From: Candidatus Binatia bacterium
Lineage (GTDB): Bacteria > Desulfobacterota > Binatia > Bin18
Direction: 5' to 3'
Assembly: GCA_022820725.1 (NCBI GenBank)
Contig: JAJEFA010000006.1
Location: 1-47,869, forward strand
Length of the DNA stretch: 47,869 nt
Below are positions 1 to 8,234 of the stretch, piece after piece. Position 1 is the first letter of the stretch. Every line of letters starts with the position of its first letter. Position numbers and translations under genes: made by a program. The notes under the pieces were generated by a model, which did no database searches, had not been told where the DNA came from, and saw only the letters and a program-made list of their open reading frames with translations.

Positions 1-108
1 CTCACCATCCCACACAAACCAGACTGGGGTCAGTTGGGATGCGCCATCAGCTCGAATCGTGGCCATGATGGCATTAAATGTGGAGTAATCCGGCCCCCGG
101 CGTAGCAC
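1..108 (-). CDS. PPOX-class (pyridoxamine phosphate oxidase-like/F420-dependent) protein, N-terminal part, cut by window edge
   Basis: Reading leftwards from a GTG at 108, the minus strand encodes an opening with ATIRADG followed by TPVWFVWDGE. That is the usual first beta-hairpin of the split-barrel PPOX family, which binds flavin or F420 and reduces small substrates. Only about 36 residues lie inside the window. An in-frame stop at 137-139 limits the start to 108 or slightly upstream. The TGTCC repeat array begins about 60 bp upstream of the start, so the native upstream region may have been replaced by an element end. The identification rests on a short motif only; the substrate cannot be told. 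Confidence 0.5.
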   Translation of the reverse strand, partial: MLRRGPDYSTFNAIMATIRADGASQLTPVWFVWDGE

Positions 109-166
109 AGGGGCCGACGTTATTTTGCCAACCCCATGGTCGGTCCCGTCCCAGCTTCATGCGGGA

Positions 167-314
167 TGTCCTAGTTTCCCTGCGGTGTCCCATTTTTAAA
201 CCTGGACTGTCCTATTTTGACATTTGCTTCTTTTGGGCAACGGCCTTGGGTCTTCGGTGCTGTCCTGATTTCGGAAAAGTTTGTCCTAATTTGGAAGACC
301 GGCTGTCCTAATTA
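167..314 (+). repeat. Array of six TGTCCTAATTT-type direct repeats, probable transposon end
   Basis: Six same-orientation copies of an 11-bp unit start at 167, 186, 208, 261, 282 and 304 (consensus TGTCCTAATTT). The spacings are 19, 22, 53, 21 and 22 bp, so most are about two helical turns apart. Multiple 5'-TGT-starting sites at this spacing are typical of transposase-binding arrays at ends of Tn7/Tn552/TniA-like and IS21-like elements. The orientation puts the outer tip near 167 and the element interior to the right. No transposase and no matching inverted array was seen in the window. The stretch 109-447 holds no convincing gene. Confidence 0.55.
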
Positions 315-447
315 GAGGCGGGGGAACACTTGTGTATCAGGAGTCCGGCGGGTTCAAACTCTCTCGAAGCGCTACTTTCTACTATAGCTTATCGCGTGCT
401 AGAATATATGCCTCTTTTGGGCAGACAACGATCAAGGGCCACACACG

Positions 448-1857
448 ATGACCTCGGCCGCTCTACGTATGCTTGACCACCGCGTCCGCTTTCTCGTCGC
501 ACTGCGGAAATTCCTCGGTACATTGCTGACGTTGAATTTTGCGGTGTGTTGGGGAGCACCCGTGTTCATCCAGGGCTGGCTCTTCCATATGGGGCTGCAT
601 CGCATTGTGCGGCCCGTCTTCTCCCTGCTCGACCGCTCCCCGGCGTTACGACGCTTCGCGGCCACGTACATCTATCGGGGGGCAGTTCATGTCGACTATT
701 TCGCAACGGCAATCTTTCTCACAGTCGGAGCCGCAATATCCCTCGGTACGGTCTTCGGCTGGCAAATCTGCTTTGGGTCATTACCGTGGTGGCTCGTAGC
801 GATCTATTACTTCGCATGGGTGGGGTTCGGTGGCCGCGGCATGGGCGCCGCCTACACCTTTGCACATCGTGAAGGCCACGTTGCCGCAGGCCGCATGTAC
901 CGGCCGTGGATAGGCAGACACATCGGAAACATTTTCGAAAATCGGGTCGGTGTGTGGTACGGCATCGTGCCACATATCTTCTCCACGTCTCATATCCTGC
1001 TCCATCACCGTCTGGACGGTGGCAAGGCAGACCCGGTTTATATGTGGGATCTCGACCGGACGAAGTTCAGCGATCTGCTGCTATACCAATGGCGGCTATT
1101 CGTATACATGACCGGCTTTAGTAGTCTTTGGGAATTTCGCAGGCAGCGCGGCGTGCGGCCAGCTATTGGACGGGCGTATGCCACGCTACGTCGGGGCATG
1201 CTCATCTATTGGGCGTTCGTGCCGGGGGCGATCGTCGCGCTGTTGCTCGCCACGGGGTCTAGCGTATCATCAGCGCTTGTGTTCCTGTTTCTTATCTATT
1301 TCCAACCGCTCTTCGCGATGTCGTCCTTCCTCGCGCTGATCAATTTGGCGCAACACGCGTTCCTGGAGTACGACGCCGCCGGACGGAATATCAATCACGT
1401 AACCGCGATCACGATCCTGGAGGGTCACGACGACTCTTTCGGGGAGGACGATCACCTGGCGCACCATTATTTCCCTGGCGTCACTCACGACCGATTGCCG
1501 GAACTGCAAGCATCCCAAAGGCGTGAATGGGCTCGCTGGCATGGTGCTGTATTCAAGAGAATCTCCATCTTCGAGATCGCTGTATTGCTGCAACTCGGCC
1601 GGATTGACAGGCTGATTGACCACCATTACGTGGACTTTTCCGGAGAGCTGGACAGGGATGAACTTGTGGCGCTTTTTACTCGCCGCGCACAACGCAGGGA
1701 AATGAGCTACGAGGATTATGAATTTCGCTATCTTCCCCAACTGAGAGAAAGGGTTCGTGAGCTCGTGAGACGGGGCGTTTGTGAAAACGAAAACCGCGCC
1801 TATATCTATCAGGCGCACCACGATCTCGGGCCAGATTTGGGAATTGCGCACAATTAG
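448..1857 (+). CDS. Integral membrane fatty-acid-desaturase-superfamily enzyme
   Basis: A 469-residue multipass membrane protein with three histidine clusters typical of di-iron membrane desaturases and hydroxylases: HREGH at residues 140-144, HILLHH at 182-187, and DDHLAHH at 334-340. Hydrophobic segments lie around residues 20-45, 85-130 and 255-305. These enzymes use O2 and electrons to desaturate or hydroxylate lipids in the membrane. It is the first gene of the sterol cluster and points the same way as the sterol operon, 169 bp ahead of it. It could supply a ring desaturation such as C-5, but the family also acts on fatty acids and carotenoids. The third box (HxxHH with a following proline) is closer to the fatty-acid-desaturase type than to the ERG3 type. 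The substrate is inferred from context only. The start ATG at 448 has no strong ribosome binding site. Confidence 0.8.
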   Translation: MTSAALRMLDHRVRFLVALRKFLGTLLTLNFAVCWGAPVFIQGWLFHMGLHRIVRPVFSLLDRSPALRRFAATYIYRGAVHVDYFATAIFLTVGAAISLGTVFGWQICFGSLPWWLVAIYYFAWVGFGGRGMGAAYTFAHREGHVAAGRMYRPWIGRHIGNIFENRVGVWYGIVPHIFSTSHILLHHRLDGGKADPVYMWDLDRTKFSDLLLYQWRLFVYMTGFSSLWEFRRQRGVRPAIGRAYATLRRGMLIYWAFVPGAIVALLLATGSSVSSALVFLFLIYFQPLFAMSSFLALINLAQHAFLEYDAAGRNINHVTAITILEGHDDSFGEDDHLAHHYFPGVTHDRLPELQASQRREWARWHGAVFKRISIFEIAVLLQLGRIDRLIDHHYVDFSGELDRDELVALFTRRAQRREMSYEDYEFRYLPQLRERVRELVRRGVCENENRAYIYQAHHDLGPDLGIAHN

Positions 1858-2026
1858 TTTGGCCGATTTGCCTGTCCCTGCTGTCCCGTGAATCCTGGGA
1901 AAAGCCCACAAAGGCAAAACTCGTGGCAACTACGAATTCGCGTCTTCACGGGATCGACCAACTCATACTTTACGGAATAAGACTTGTCCCTTCCTAAACC
2001 GGAGGGTTATAATGCGGCAAGGGTAA

Positions 2027-2329
2027 GTGGCCTTATGGTATCGAGATAATGCAGGGAGGCCAAGGCTGATAGCTGTTACTCAAGAGGGTTTGACAACCCA
2101 TCCACTAACTTTGACCCAAGAACTCATCCTGATGCTCCTCAACGAGGAGACCGGCTACTTCCACCAGGTGGTCGGCGTCGTGCTCGCGGAGCTTTCACTC
2201 AGATTTCGCATTGACACGGATGAGGAATCTCTGTTCCTTGTGGACGAGGCGGAAACGGGCAACCCCGCTCTGGACCTCATCCTAAAGGCAATTGCAGCTC
2301 TGACGAATCGAACCAGGATGTTGAGATGA
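2027..2329 (+). CDS. Short GPP34 (GOLPH3-like) domain protein, probably a truncated N-terminal remnant
   Basis: A 100-residue ORF from GTG 2027. Residues about 28-92 match the first third of a GPP34/GOLPH3 domain: LTLTQELILMLLNEETGY, a helix ending AELSLRFRI, then LFLVDEAETGNPALD. The full domain is about 200 residues, so two thirds are missing. Eukaryotic GOLPH3 binds phosphoinositide lipid at the Golgi; bacterial roles are unknown. The stop codon overlaps the start of the sterol reductase (ATGA, 2326-2329), which suggests it is translated and coupled to that gene. Its closest relative in the window is the N-terminal domain of the GPP34-P450 fusion at 15818. An ATG at 2012 in the same frame meets a stop after four codons, so the N-terminus may also be eroded. 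Confidence 0.6.
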   Translation: MALWYRDNAGRPRLIAVTQEGLTTHPLTLTQELILMLLNEETGYFHQVVGVVLAELSLRFRIDTDEESLFLVDEAETGNPALDLILKAIAALTNRTRMLR

Positions 2330-3420
2330 CCCCTTTACCCGTTGTCCGACTCGCAGCGATTGAGGGTCTCGTGCTTGAAGCGGCGGCAATGATGCTGGTG
2401 TTTGTCGGCGTTTTGTTTCTGGGTTCGATGCTCCTGCCCGGACGTCGGGTTGCAGGGCCGGATATCGAAGGAAAATCACGCGCCTACAAGCTCAACGGCC
2501 TCGCCTTGTTCCTGCTTGTCGTGATGGTAGTGTGTCTCGCCCAAGTCTTTGGCTGGTTCTCTCTTTCAGTGCTGCATACCCACTTTGCCGCTTTGTTCGT
2601 GGCGGCAAACGGATTCGCATTTGCGCTTTCCGGCTGGCTGTATTACCGCGGAGCCCGGGCCCGGGATGCATCACCGGGAGTCTGGCGAGGATTCTTCTTT
2701 GGCTTGGAGCTCAATCCGACCTGGCTCGGGGTGGACTTGAAGCTTTTCAGCTACCGCCCTTCCCTCATCGCCCTGGCGCTGTTCAACGCATCGTTTGCCG
2801 TCGTGCAGTACGAAACCTACGGCGGGCTGACCCTGGCAATGGCGCTCTATCAGATCTTCACCTTCTTGTACGTGCTCAACTACTTCCAGTTCGAATACGG
2901 AATGACCTATACCTGGGACATGGTCAGTGAGCGCTTCGGATGGATGTTGATTTGGGGAGACTATGTGTTGGTGCCGTTTTTCTATAGCCTTGCGGGCTGG
3001 TGGCTGACCCACACACCGGAACCGTTGTCTCCCATTGCCGCCGCCGCGCTCGGCTTGTTGTTCGCCTTTGGCTTCTGGCTCTTCCGCGGCGCCAACGAGC
3101 AAAAGCACCGCTTCAAGCGTGACCCTGAGGTCACGATTTGGGGACAACCCGCCCGGTCGCTGGACGGGCGCCTGCTGGTGTCCGGATTTTGGGGTATTGG
3201 ACGACATCTCAACTATACCGGCGAGATCTGCGTCTACCTCGCCTTCACCCTGACCACCGGGCTCGCATCCTGGGTGCCGTACCTGTTACCCGCGTGGCTG
3301 GGGGGTCTGTTGTGGCATCGCTCGAGACGTGATGAGCGCCGCTGCCGCGCCAAGTATGGCGAGCTCTGGGAACGCTACACGCAGCGGGTGCGTTATTCGA
3401 TGCTGCCGTTTGTCTATTGA
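2326..3420 (+). CDS. ERG4/ERG24-family sterol reductase (probable sterol C-14 reductase)
   Basis: A 364-residue multipass membrane protein. It shows both family hallmarks: the FFFGLELNP...DLK stretch (about residues 124-138), and the signature GFWGIGRHLNYTGE near residues 289-302. The C-terminal RDERRCRAKYGELWERY and closing LPFVY are also typical of ERG24, TM7SF2, DHCR7 and ERG4. These enzymes use NADPH to reduce a sterol double bond. Immediate coupling to CYP51 (8-bp gap) favours Delta14 reduction, the step after CYP51. DHCR7-type (Delta7) or ERG4-type (Delta24(28)) activity cannot be excluded, particularly because a C-24 methyltransferase is present in the cluster. The start ATG overlaps the GPP34 stop. 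Confidence 0.88.
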   Translation: MTPLPVVRLAAIEGLVLEAAAMMLVFVGVLFLGSMLLPGRRVAGPDIEGKSRAYKLNGLALFLLVVMVVCLAQVFGWFSLSVLHTHFAALFVAANGFAFALSGWLYYRGARARDASPGVWRGFFFGLELNPTWLGVDLKLFSYRPSLIALALFNASFAVVQYETYGGLTLAMALYQIFTFLYVLNYFQFEYGMTYTWDMVSERFGWMLIWGDYVLVPFFYSLAGWWLTHTPEPLSPIAAAALGLLFAFGFWLFRGANEQKHRFKRDPEVTIWGQPARSLDGRLLVSGFWGIGRHLNYTGEICVYLAFTLTTGLASWVPYLLPAWLGGLLWHRSRRDERRCRAKYGELWERYTQRVRYSMLPFVY

Positions 3421-3428
3421 GGGCAGGG

Positions 3429-4838
3429 ATGGGACATCGATCTCACAGTGTGGCAACCCTGCGTTCGGCGCGGCTCTCGCCGACGGCGGCAAAAGCCGTT
3501 CCCGTGCTCGCGGGTGGGTGGCCGTTGATCGGTCATCTGCTGGATTTTCAAAAGGAGCCGGTCTCGATGTTGAGCCGTGGCTGGCGCGAGCACGGCGAAC
3601 TCGTCCGGTTCCGGCTCGGTCCCCGCGAGTTTGTTCTCTTCACCGGACCCGAAGCCCACGACTTGTACTTCAGCGCGCCCGATGATCAGCTGAACGCCAA
3701 AGCCGTCTATCAGTTCACGGTACCCATCTTCGGCCGCGGCGTGGCTTACGACGCCGCCCCCGAAATCATGGACGAGCAACTCGGGTTTCTGTTTCCGGCT
3801 CTCCGCGAAGCCGCGATGCGCCGGTTTGCCCGCATCATGTTCGAGGAGACGAGCCTGTTCGCTGACACTCTCGGCGAGGATGGGGAAGTCGATCTGCCGG
3901 CCGCGATGAACGAGCTCACCGTCAATATCGCCAGTCGTTGCCTCATTGGAGAGGAAGTCCGGGATCAAGTGGACGCGGGTTTTGCCGAGGCGTATCACGA
4001 CCTGCAAAAAGGCATCAACACCCTGGGATTTTTTCTCCCCAGACTTCCCATCCCAGCGCATCGAAGCCGTGACCGGGCCCGGCGAAGAGTGGCCGAACTC
4101 TTTGGCCGGGTCATGACGGCCCGCCGGCTTTCCGGGGCCCGGCCCGACGATTTCATGCAGACACTCATGCACGCCCGTTATAAGGATGGCCGCGCCTTGA
4201 GTGACGACGAGATTACCGGGATCCTGCTGACGGTATTGTTCGCTGGCCAACACACCAGCGCGGTGCTCGCAACCTGGACCGGTCTGGAGCTCCTGAGGGC
4301 GCCCTCATACCTGGCCCGGGTCAGAGACGAGGTGCAAGACGTCTACCGCGAGGCAGAAGCCATGAGCCTGGAGAGTCTCAAACGACAAGTGACGCTGGAA
4401 CACGCCGTGCGTGAGTGCGAGCGGCTGCACCCGCCGCTCATAATGCTGATCCGCAAGGTACTCAAACCCGTGCGTTACAGAGACTATATCGTACCGGCCG
4501 GCACCCTGGCCATGGTGTCGCCGGCGGTCTCTCACCGGTTGCCCCACGTGTTTGCCGACCCGGAGCGGTTCTGTCCGGACCGCTTTGCTCCCCCCGCGTG
4601 CGAGGACAAACAACACCAGTACGCCCTGATCGGTTTTGGCGGCGGCAAACACCGTTGCATGGGGAAACATTTTGCGTACTTGCAGTTGAAAGCGATCTGG
4701 ACCGTGCTACTCGATCGCTTCGATTTTCATCTCGACACTGCGTTTCCCGCCCCGAATTATGGCAGCTGGGTGACGGGCCCCGAGACACCCTGCCTGCTCC
4801 GCTACCGCCGCCGCTCGCAAGGGAGCATTGTCCGATGA
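3429..4838 (+). CDS. cyp51: Sterol 14-alpha-demethylase, cytochrome P450 CYP51
   Basis: A 469-residue P450 removing the C-14 methyl of lanosterol-type sterols. CYP51 landmarks are visible: the substrate-recognition block FTVPIFGRGVAYD (residues 96-108), I-helix AGQHTS (272-277, the His-Thr pair typical of CYP51), the ExxR pair of helix K (E329, R332), and the haem loop FGGGKHRCMG with cysteine 410. No clear N-terminal membrane anchor is present, as in other bacterial CYP51 proteins. ATG 3429 is chosen over the upstream TTG at 3417 because it starts just after the purine-rich GAGGGCAGGG. Its stop overlaps the start of the epoxidase-cyclase (ATGA). Product order in the operon mirrors pathway order around the cyclase. 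Confidence 0.95.
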   Translation: MGHRSHSVATLRSARLSPTAAKAVPVLAGGWPLIGHLLDFQKEPVSMLSRGWREHGELVRFRLGPREFVLFTGPEAHDLYFSAPDDQLNAKAVYQFTVPIFGRGVAYDAAPEIMDEQLGFLFPALREAAMRRFARIMFEETSLFADTLGEDGEVDLPAAMNELTVNIASRCLIGEEVRDQVDAGFAEAYHDLQKGINTLGFFLPRLPIPAHRSRDRARRRVAELFGRVMTARRLSGARPDDFMQTLMHARYKDGRALSDDEITGILLTVLFAGQHTSAVLATWTGLELLRAPSYLARVRDEVQDVYREAEAMSLESLKRQVTLEHAVRECERLHPPLIMLIRKVLKPVRYRDYIVPAGTLAMVSPAVSHRLPHVFADPERFCPDRFAPPACEDKQHQYALIGFGGGKHRCMGKHFAYLQLKAIWTVLLDRFDFHLDTAFPAPNYGSWVTGPETPCLLRYRRRSQGSIVR

Positions 4839-7800
4839 GCGGTGCCACTTTTCGGCACTACGACGTAGCCATCGTCGGCGCGGGTCCGGTAGGCAGCTTG
4901 TGCGCGCTCGCCCACGCGCGGAAAGGCGCCCGGGTGGCTCTGCTCGAAGCCAATCCCAAAGCTTCCAAACGCCTGGCAGGCGAATGGCTGCATCCGCCTG
5001 CTGCGCGGATGTTGCGCGATTTCGGGATAGAACTCGATACGCAGTCCCGCAGCACCACGGGCAAGGGATTTGCGGTGTTCCCGGAAGACGGCTCGGAACC
5101 CATAGTGCTTCCTTATCCAGACGGGTCTCACGGTTTGGTATGCGAGCATGCAGCGCTCGTCTCGCGGCTGCGTGAAGCGGTCGAGAACGAGTCGGGTGTT
5201 GACTTCATTCTCCACGCGAGGGTACGTGCGGTCGAAGACGGGCGGGTCACGTTTACCCGTAACGGCGCCGATGAGTCCGTGTCCGCCGCGCAGCTTGTCG
5301 GCGCTGACGGCCGGGCCTCAATCGTGCGTCGATCGCTGGATTTATCGACCAGCCCGGTGCCCTGCTCGCGGATGGTGGGGGTCACACTAAGAGGGGTGAG
5401 GTTACCGCTGGAGGGCTATGGGCATGTGTTGTGCGGTGGACCGGGTCCAATGCTCATATACCGTCTGGGAGAGCATTGCGTCCGGGTCATCGTCGATGTC
5501 CCGCTGGACCGCTGGACACCCCGGGACCGGATTGATTTCCTGTCGAACTCGTATGCCGGTTTATTGCCGGAAACAATGAGGCCAGCGTTTGTCGAAACGC
5601 TGCGGGCGGAGCAATTCCAGGTCGCGGCCAATGAGCTGAGGCCGCGCGTCACATACGGGAGCCCACATCGAGTGCTGATTGGCGATGCGGCCGGGCACTA
5701 CCATCCCTTGACCGCGGTAGGAATGACCCTCGGTTTCGGCGACGCGCTTGCGCTGGCCGAGGGCGAGGCCTTTCACGACTTCGCCGCTAAGCGTTTGCAG
5801 GCGACCCGCGCGCCGGAGTTCCTCGCCATGGGGTTCTACGAGGTCTTTGCCGATCATCGGGCCGAGGTGGTGGCGATCAGACACGCGGTCTACCGGCGTT
5901 GGCGGGCAAAATCCGCGGTCCGCGACCGGACCATGCGTTTACTCGCCTGTGAAGACACATCAGTAGCTCATCTGAGTCGCGCGTTTTGCGCAACAGTGGC
6001 CCGGGCGGTTGCCGGGGAGATTCCGCGATCCTCCGATCGACTCGCCTGGCGGCGGACCCGCGACATCGTTCATACGCTCGCGGTTCGCCTCTGGTGGCTC
6101 CTGCGTGGCCTTCGGCAGTTGCGCAAGGCGAGAAGCGCGGACGGAGAAGAAGACGAGCGAGTTCGGGACACCTTGGCCCGCGCGCTTCCGATCTCCATGC
6201 CATCCAGAGTGAGTGACCCCCAGCCCAGCCGCCCGGGGGAGTGTGCATCACCCGATGCTGGTCCGGCATTGAGGAGCGCGAGCGCGCGCTTGTTACATCT
6301 CCAGGATGAAGATGGCGCCTGGGAAGGTGAGATGGTTTGGTGTCCCATGCTGACCGCGCAATATGTGCTGTTGCACCACATTATGGAGCGGCCGATCGAA
6401 CCCGGCCGGCGCCGGAGTGTGCTACGCTCCTTCGAAAGGACCCGTCTCGAAGGGGGCTTATGGGGTTTACACGAGCACTCCCCACCCTCCCTGTTTGTCA
6501 CCACCCTGGTTTACGTCGCGACGAGATTACTCGGTATCGAGCGGGATGATCCGTTCATCGAGCCGGCCCGGCGATTCCTGCAAGCAGAAGGGGTTCTCGG
6601 TATCCCGAGCTGGGGAAAGTTTTGGCTGGCGCTCCTCAACCTCTACGACTGGCGCGGGGTAAACGCCATTCTACCAGAGCTGTGGAGCTTACCGCGCTGG
6701 ATAGCGTTACATCCCTCGAACTGGTACTGCCACACTCGGCTCATCTACATGGCGATGGCCGCGATTTATCCGCATCGGTTCCAAGCCCCCGTCACGTCCT
6801 CGATCGCGTCGCTACGAGAGGAGCTGTTCCCCCAGGGCTTTGCCAACATCGATTTTGCCGCCGGCCGCAATCGCTTGCGAGGCGCCGACCTCTACGCGCG
6901 CCCCAGTGTATGGCTCCGAGCCGGATATGGGTGTGCGCGAGTATTCGAACGGTTCCACGCCAAACGGCTGCGCGCCCGATGTCTGGAAGCGATAATCCGA
7001 CACATCAAATGGGAGCTGCAAACCACCAACCATACGAGCATCTCTCCGGTCAGCGGTCTCCTCAACATCCTGGCCTTATGGCTGCGCGATCCACACGACA
7101 CCGACTGCCGCCAGGCGCTCGCGCGGCTCGATGACTGGATCTGGGAAGACGAGGAGCGTGGAACGCGCGTCACCGGAGCGAGAAGCACCTCGTGGGATAC
7201 CGGATTCTCCCTGCAAGCGCTGGCGACGGTGCCCGAGTTCGACGGGGTTCGCAACGCCCTCCGACGCGGAGCCGACTTCCTGCGCCAGCAGCAAATCGGT
7301 GCCAGCTTCGCAGGATTCCGCGAGGCGTATCGGACCGACCCCAAAGGCGGCTGGTGTTTTGCCGGGGGATGGCATGGCTGGCCGGTGACGGACTGCACTG
7401 CGGAAGCGGTGCTCGGGCTTATCGCCGCCGACCGCGAGGCCACGAGCACGGCAGCGCTCGGCGAAGCGGTTCGGTTCATGTTGCGAGGTCAGAACCGCGA
7501 TGGCGGTTTTGGCAGCTATGAGGCACAGCGCTCCGTGGTCGGTCTCGAGTGGCTGAATCCGGCCGAGATGTTTGGCGACTCGATGACCGAGCATTCCTAT
7601 GTTGAGTGCACAGCGTCCTGCCTCGCGGCGCTCGCCGCCTGTCAGGAGCACTTCCCGCAAATCATGAATCGGGCGACGATGCGCTCTCTCTCACGGGCTG
7701 ACGCCTGGTTGCGCCGGACCCAGGCAAGCGATGGGTCGTGGCGCGGCGTCTGGGGCGTGCAGTTCATCTATGGCACCTTCTTCGGGGTCAGGGGGCTGCT

Positions 7801-8224
7801 TGCCGCCGGGGCTCGTCCTGGTGATCCGGCGCTACGTCTGGCCTGCCGGTGGCTGCTGGATCGCCAGCAGGAAGACGGGGGATGGGGTGAGCACCACAGC
7901 GGTTGCCTGACCGGCCGATACGTCGCGCATGAGGAAAGTCAGGTTATCCAAACCGCGTGGGCAATGATTGCGCTCCTCGAGGCGGGCGATTCGAATTGGA
8001 TCGCGATCTCGCGGGGCGCCCGGTTTCTGCTCAGCACCCAGGAGGCGGATGGGGCATGGCCCAAGCAAGACATGGCCGGAGTCTTTTTTCGCACGGCGCT
8101 GCTGGACTACGTCCTGTATCGACAGTATTTTCCCCTGCACGCGCTCGGTCTCTACGAGCAGCGACGCCGCGCCCGGCTGGATCTGACGACCCCCGTTCCC
8201 CTTACCGCCGACGCGACTGGCTGA
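4835..8224 (+). CDS. Squalene epoxidase-oxidosqualene cyclase fusion protein
   Basis: One uninterrupted 1129-residue frame joins two sequential enzymes. Residues 1 to about 430 are a squalene monooxygenase: FAD-binding GAGPVG (15-20), the GADGR motif (156-160), and the second flavin motif GDAAGHYHPLTAVGMTL (283-299). After a charged linker (about 430-475), residues about 480-1129 are an oxidosqualene cyclase. This part has several QW repeats (for example HLQDEDGAW, RGQNRDGGFG, RTQASDGSW, RQQEDGGWG) and the catalytic motif VTDCTAE at 851-857, with D853 as proton donor. Bacterial sqmo and osc are normally separate neighbours. The fusion would pass 2,3-oxidosqualene directly to the cyclase. V851 resembles lanosterol synthases, while H847 resembles cycloartenol synthases, so the product is uncertain. 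Start ATG 4835 follows GGGAG and overlaps the CYP51 stop; the frame is open further upstream, but that part lies over CYP51. Confidence 0.94.
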   Translation: MSGATFRHYDVAIVGAGPVGSLCALAHARKGARVALLEANPKASKRLAGEWLHPPAARMLRDFGIELDTQSRSTTGKGFAVFPEDGSEPIVLPYPDGSHGLVCEHAALVSRLREAVENESGVDFILHARVRAVEDGRVTFTRNGADESVSAAQLVGADGRASIVRRSLDLSTSPVPCSRMVGVTLRGVRLPLEGYGHVLCGGPGPMLIYRLGEHCVRVIVDVPLDRWTPRDRIDFLSNSYAGLLPETMRPAFVETLRAEQFQVAANELRPRVTYGSPHRVLIGDAAGHYHPLTAVGMTLGFGDALALAEGEAFHDFAAKRLQATRAPEFLAMGFYEVFADHRAEVVAIRHAVYRRWRAKSAVRDRTMRLLACEDTSVAHLSRAFCATVARAVAGEIPRSSDRLAWRRTRDIVHTLAVRLWWLLRGLRQLRKARSADGEEDERVRDTLARALPISMPSRVSDPQPSRPGECASPDAGPALRSASARLLHLQDEDGAWEGEMVWCPMLTAQYVLLHHIMERPIEPGRRRSVLRSFERTRLEGGLWGLHEHSPPSLFVTTLVYVATRLLGIERDDPFIEPARRFLQAEGVLGIPSWGKFWLALLNLYDWRGVNAILPELWSLPRWIALHPSNWYCHTRLIYMAMAAIYPHRFQAPVTSSIASLREELFPQGFANIDFAAGRNRLRGADLYARPSVWLRAGYGCARVFERFHAKRLRARCLEAIIRHIKWELQTTNHTSISPVSGLLNILALWLRDPHDTDCRQALARLDDWIWEDEERGTRVTGARSTSWDTGFSLQALATVPEFDGVRNALRRGADFLRQQQIGASFAGFREAYRTDPKGGWCFAGGWHGWPVTDCTAEAVLGLIAADREATSTAALGEAVRFMLRGQNRDGGFGSYEAQRSVVGLEWLNPAEMFGDSMTEHSYVECTASCLAALAACQEHFPQIMNRATMRSLSRADAWLRRTQASDGSWRGVWGVQFIYGTFFGVRGLLAAGARPGDPALRLACRWLLDRQQEDGGWGEHHSGCLTGRYVAHEESQVIQTAWAMIALLEAGDSNWIAISRGARFLLSTQEADGAWPKQDMAGVFFRTALLDYVLYRQYFPLHALGLYEQRRRARLDLTTPVPLTADATG

Positions 8225-8234
8225 AGATGTTCTT

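Noticed and set aside
78..311. 77-codon ORF across the repeat array
   Set aside because: It only translates the TGTCC repeats; no similarity and no ribosome site.
4415..4834. Upstream extension of the epoxidase-cyclase frame
   Set aside because: Lies over CYP51 with low-complexity sequence; ATG 4835 has GGGAG and begins the FAD domain.
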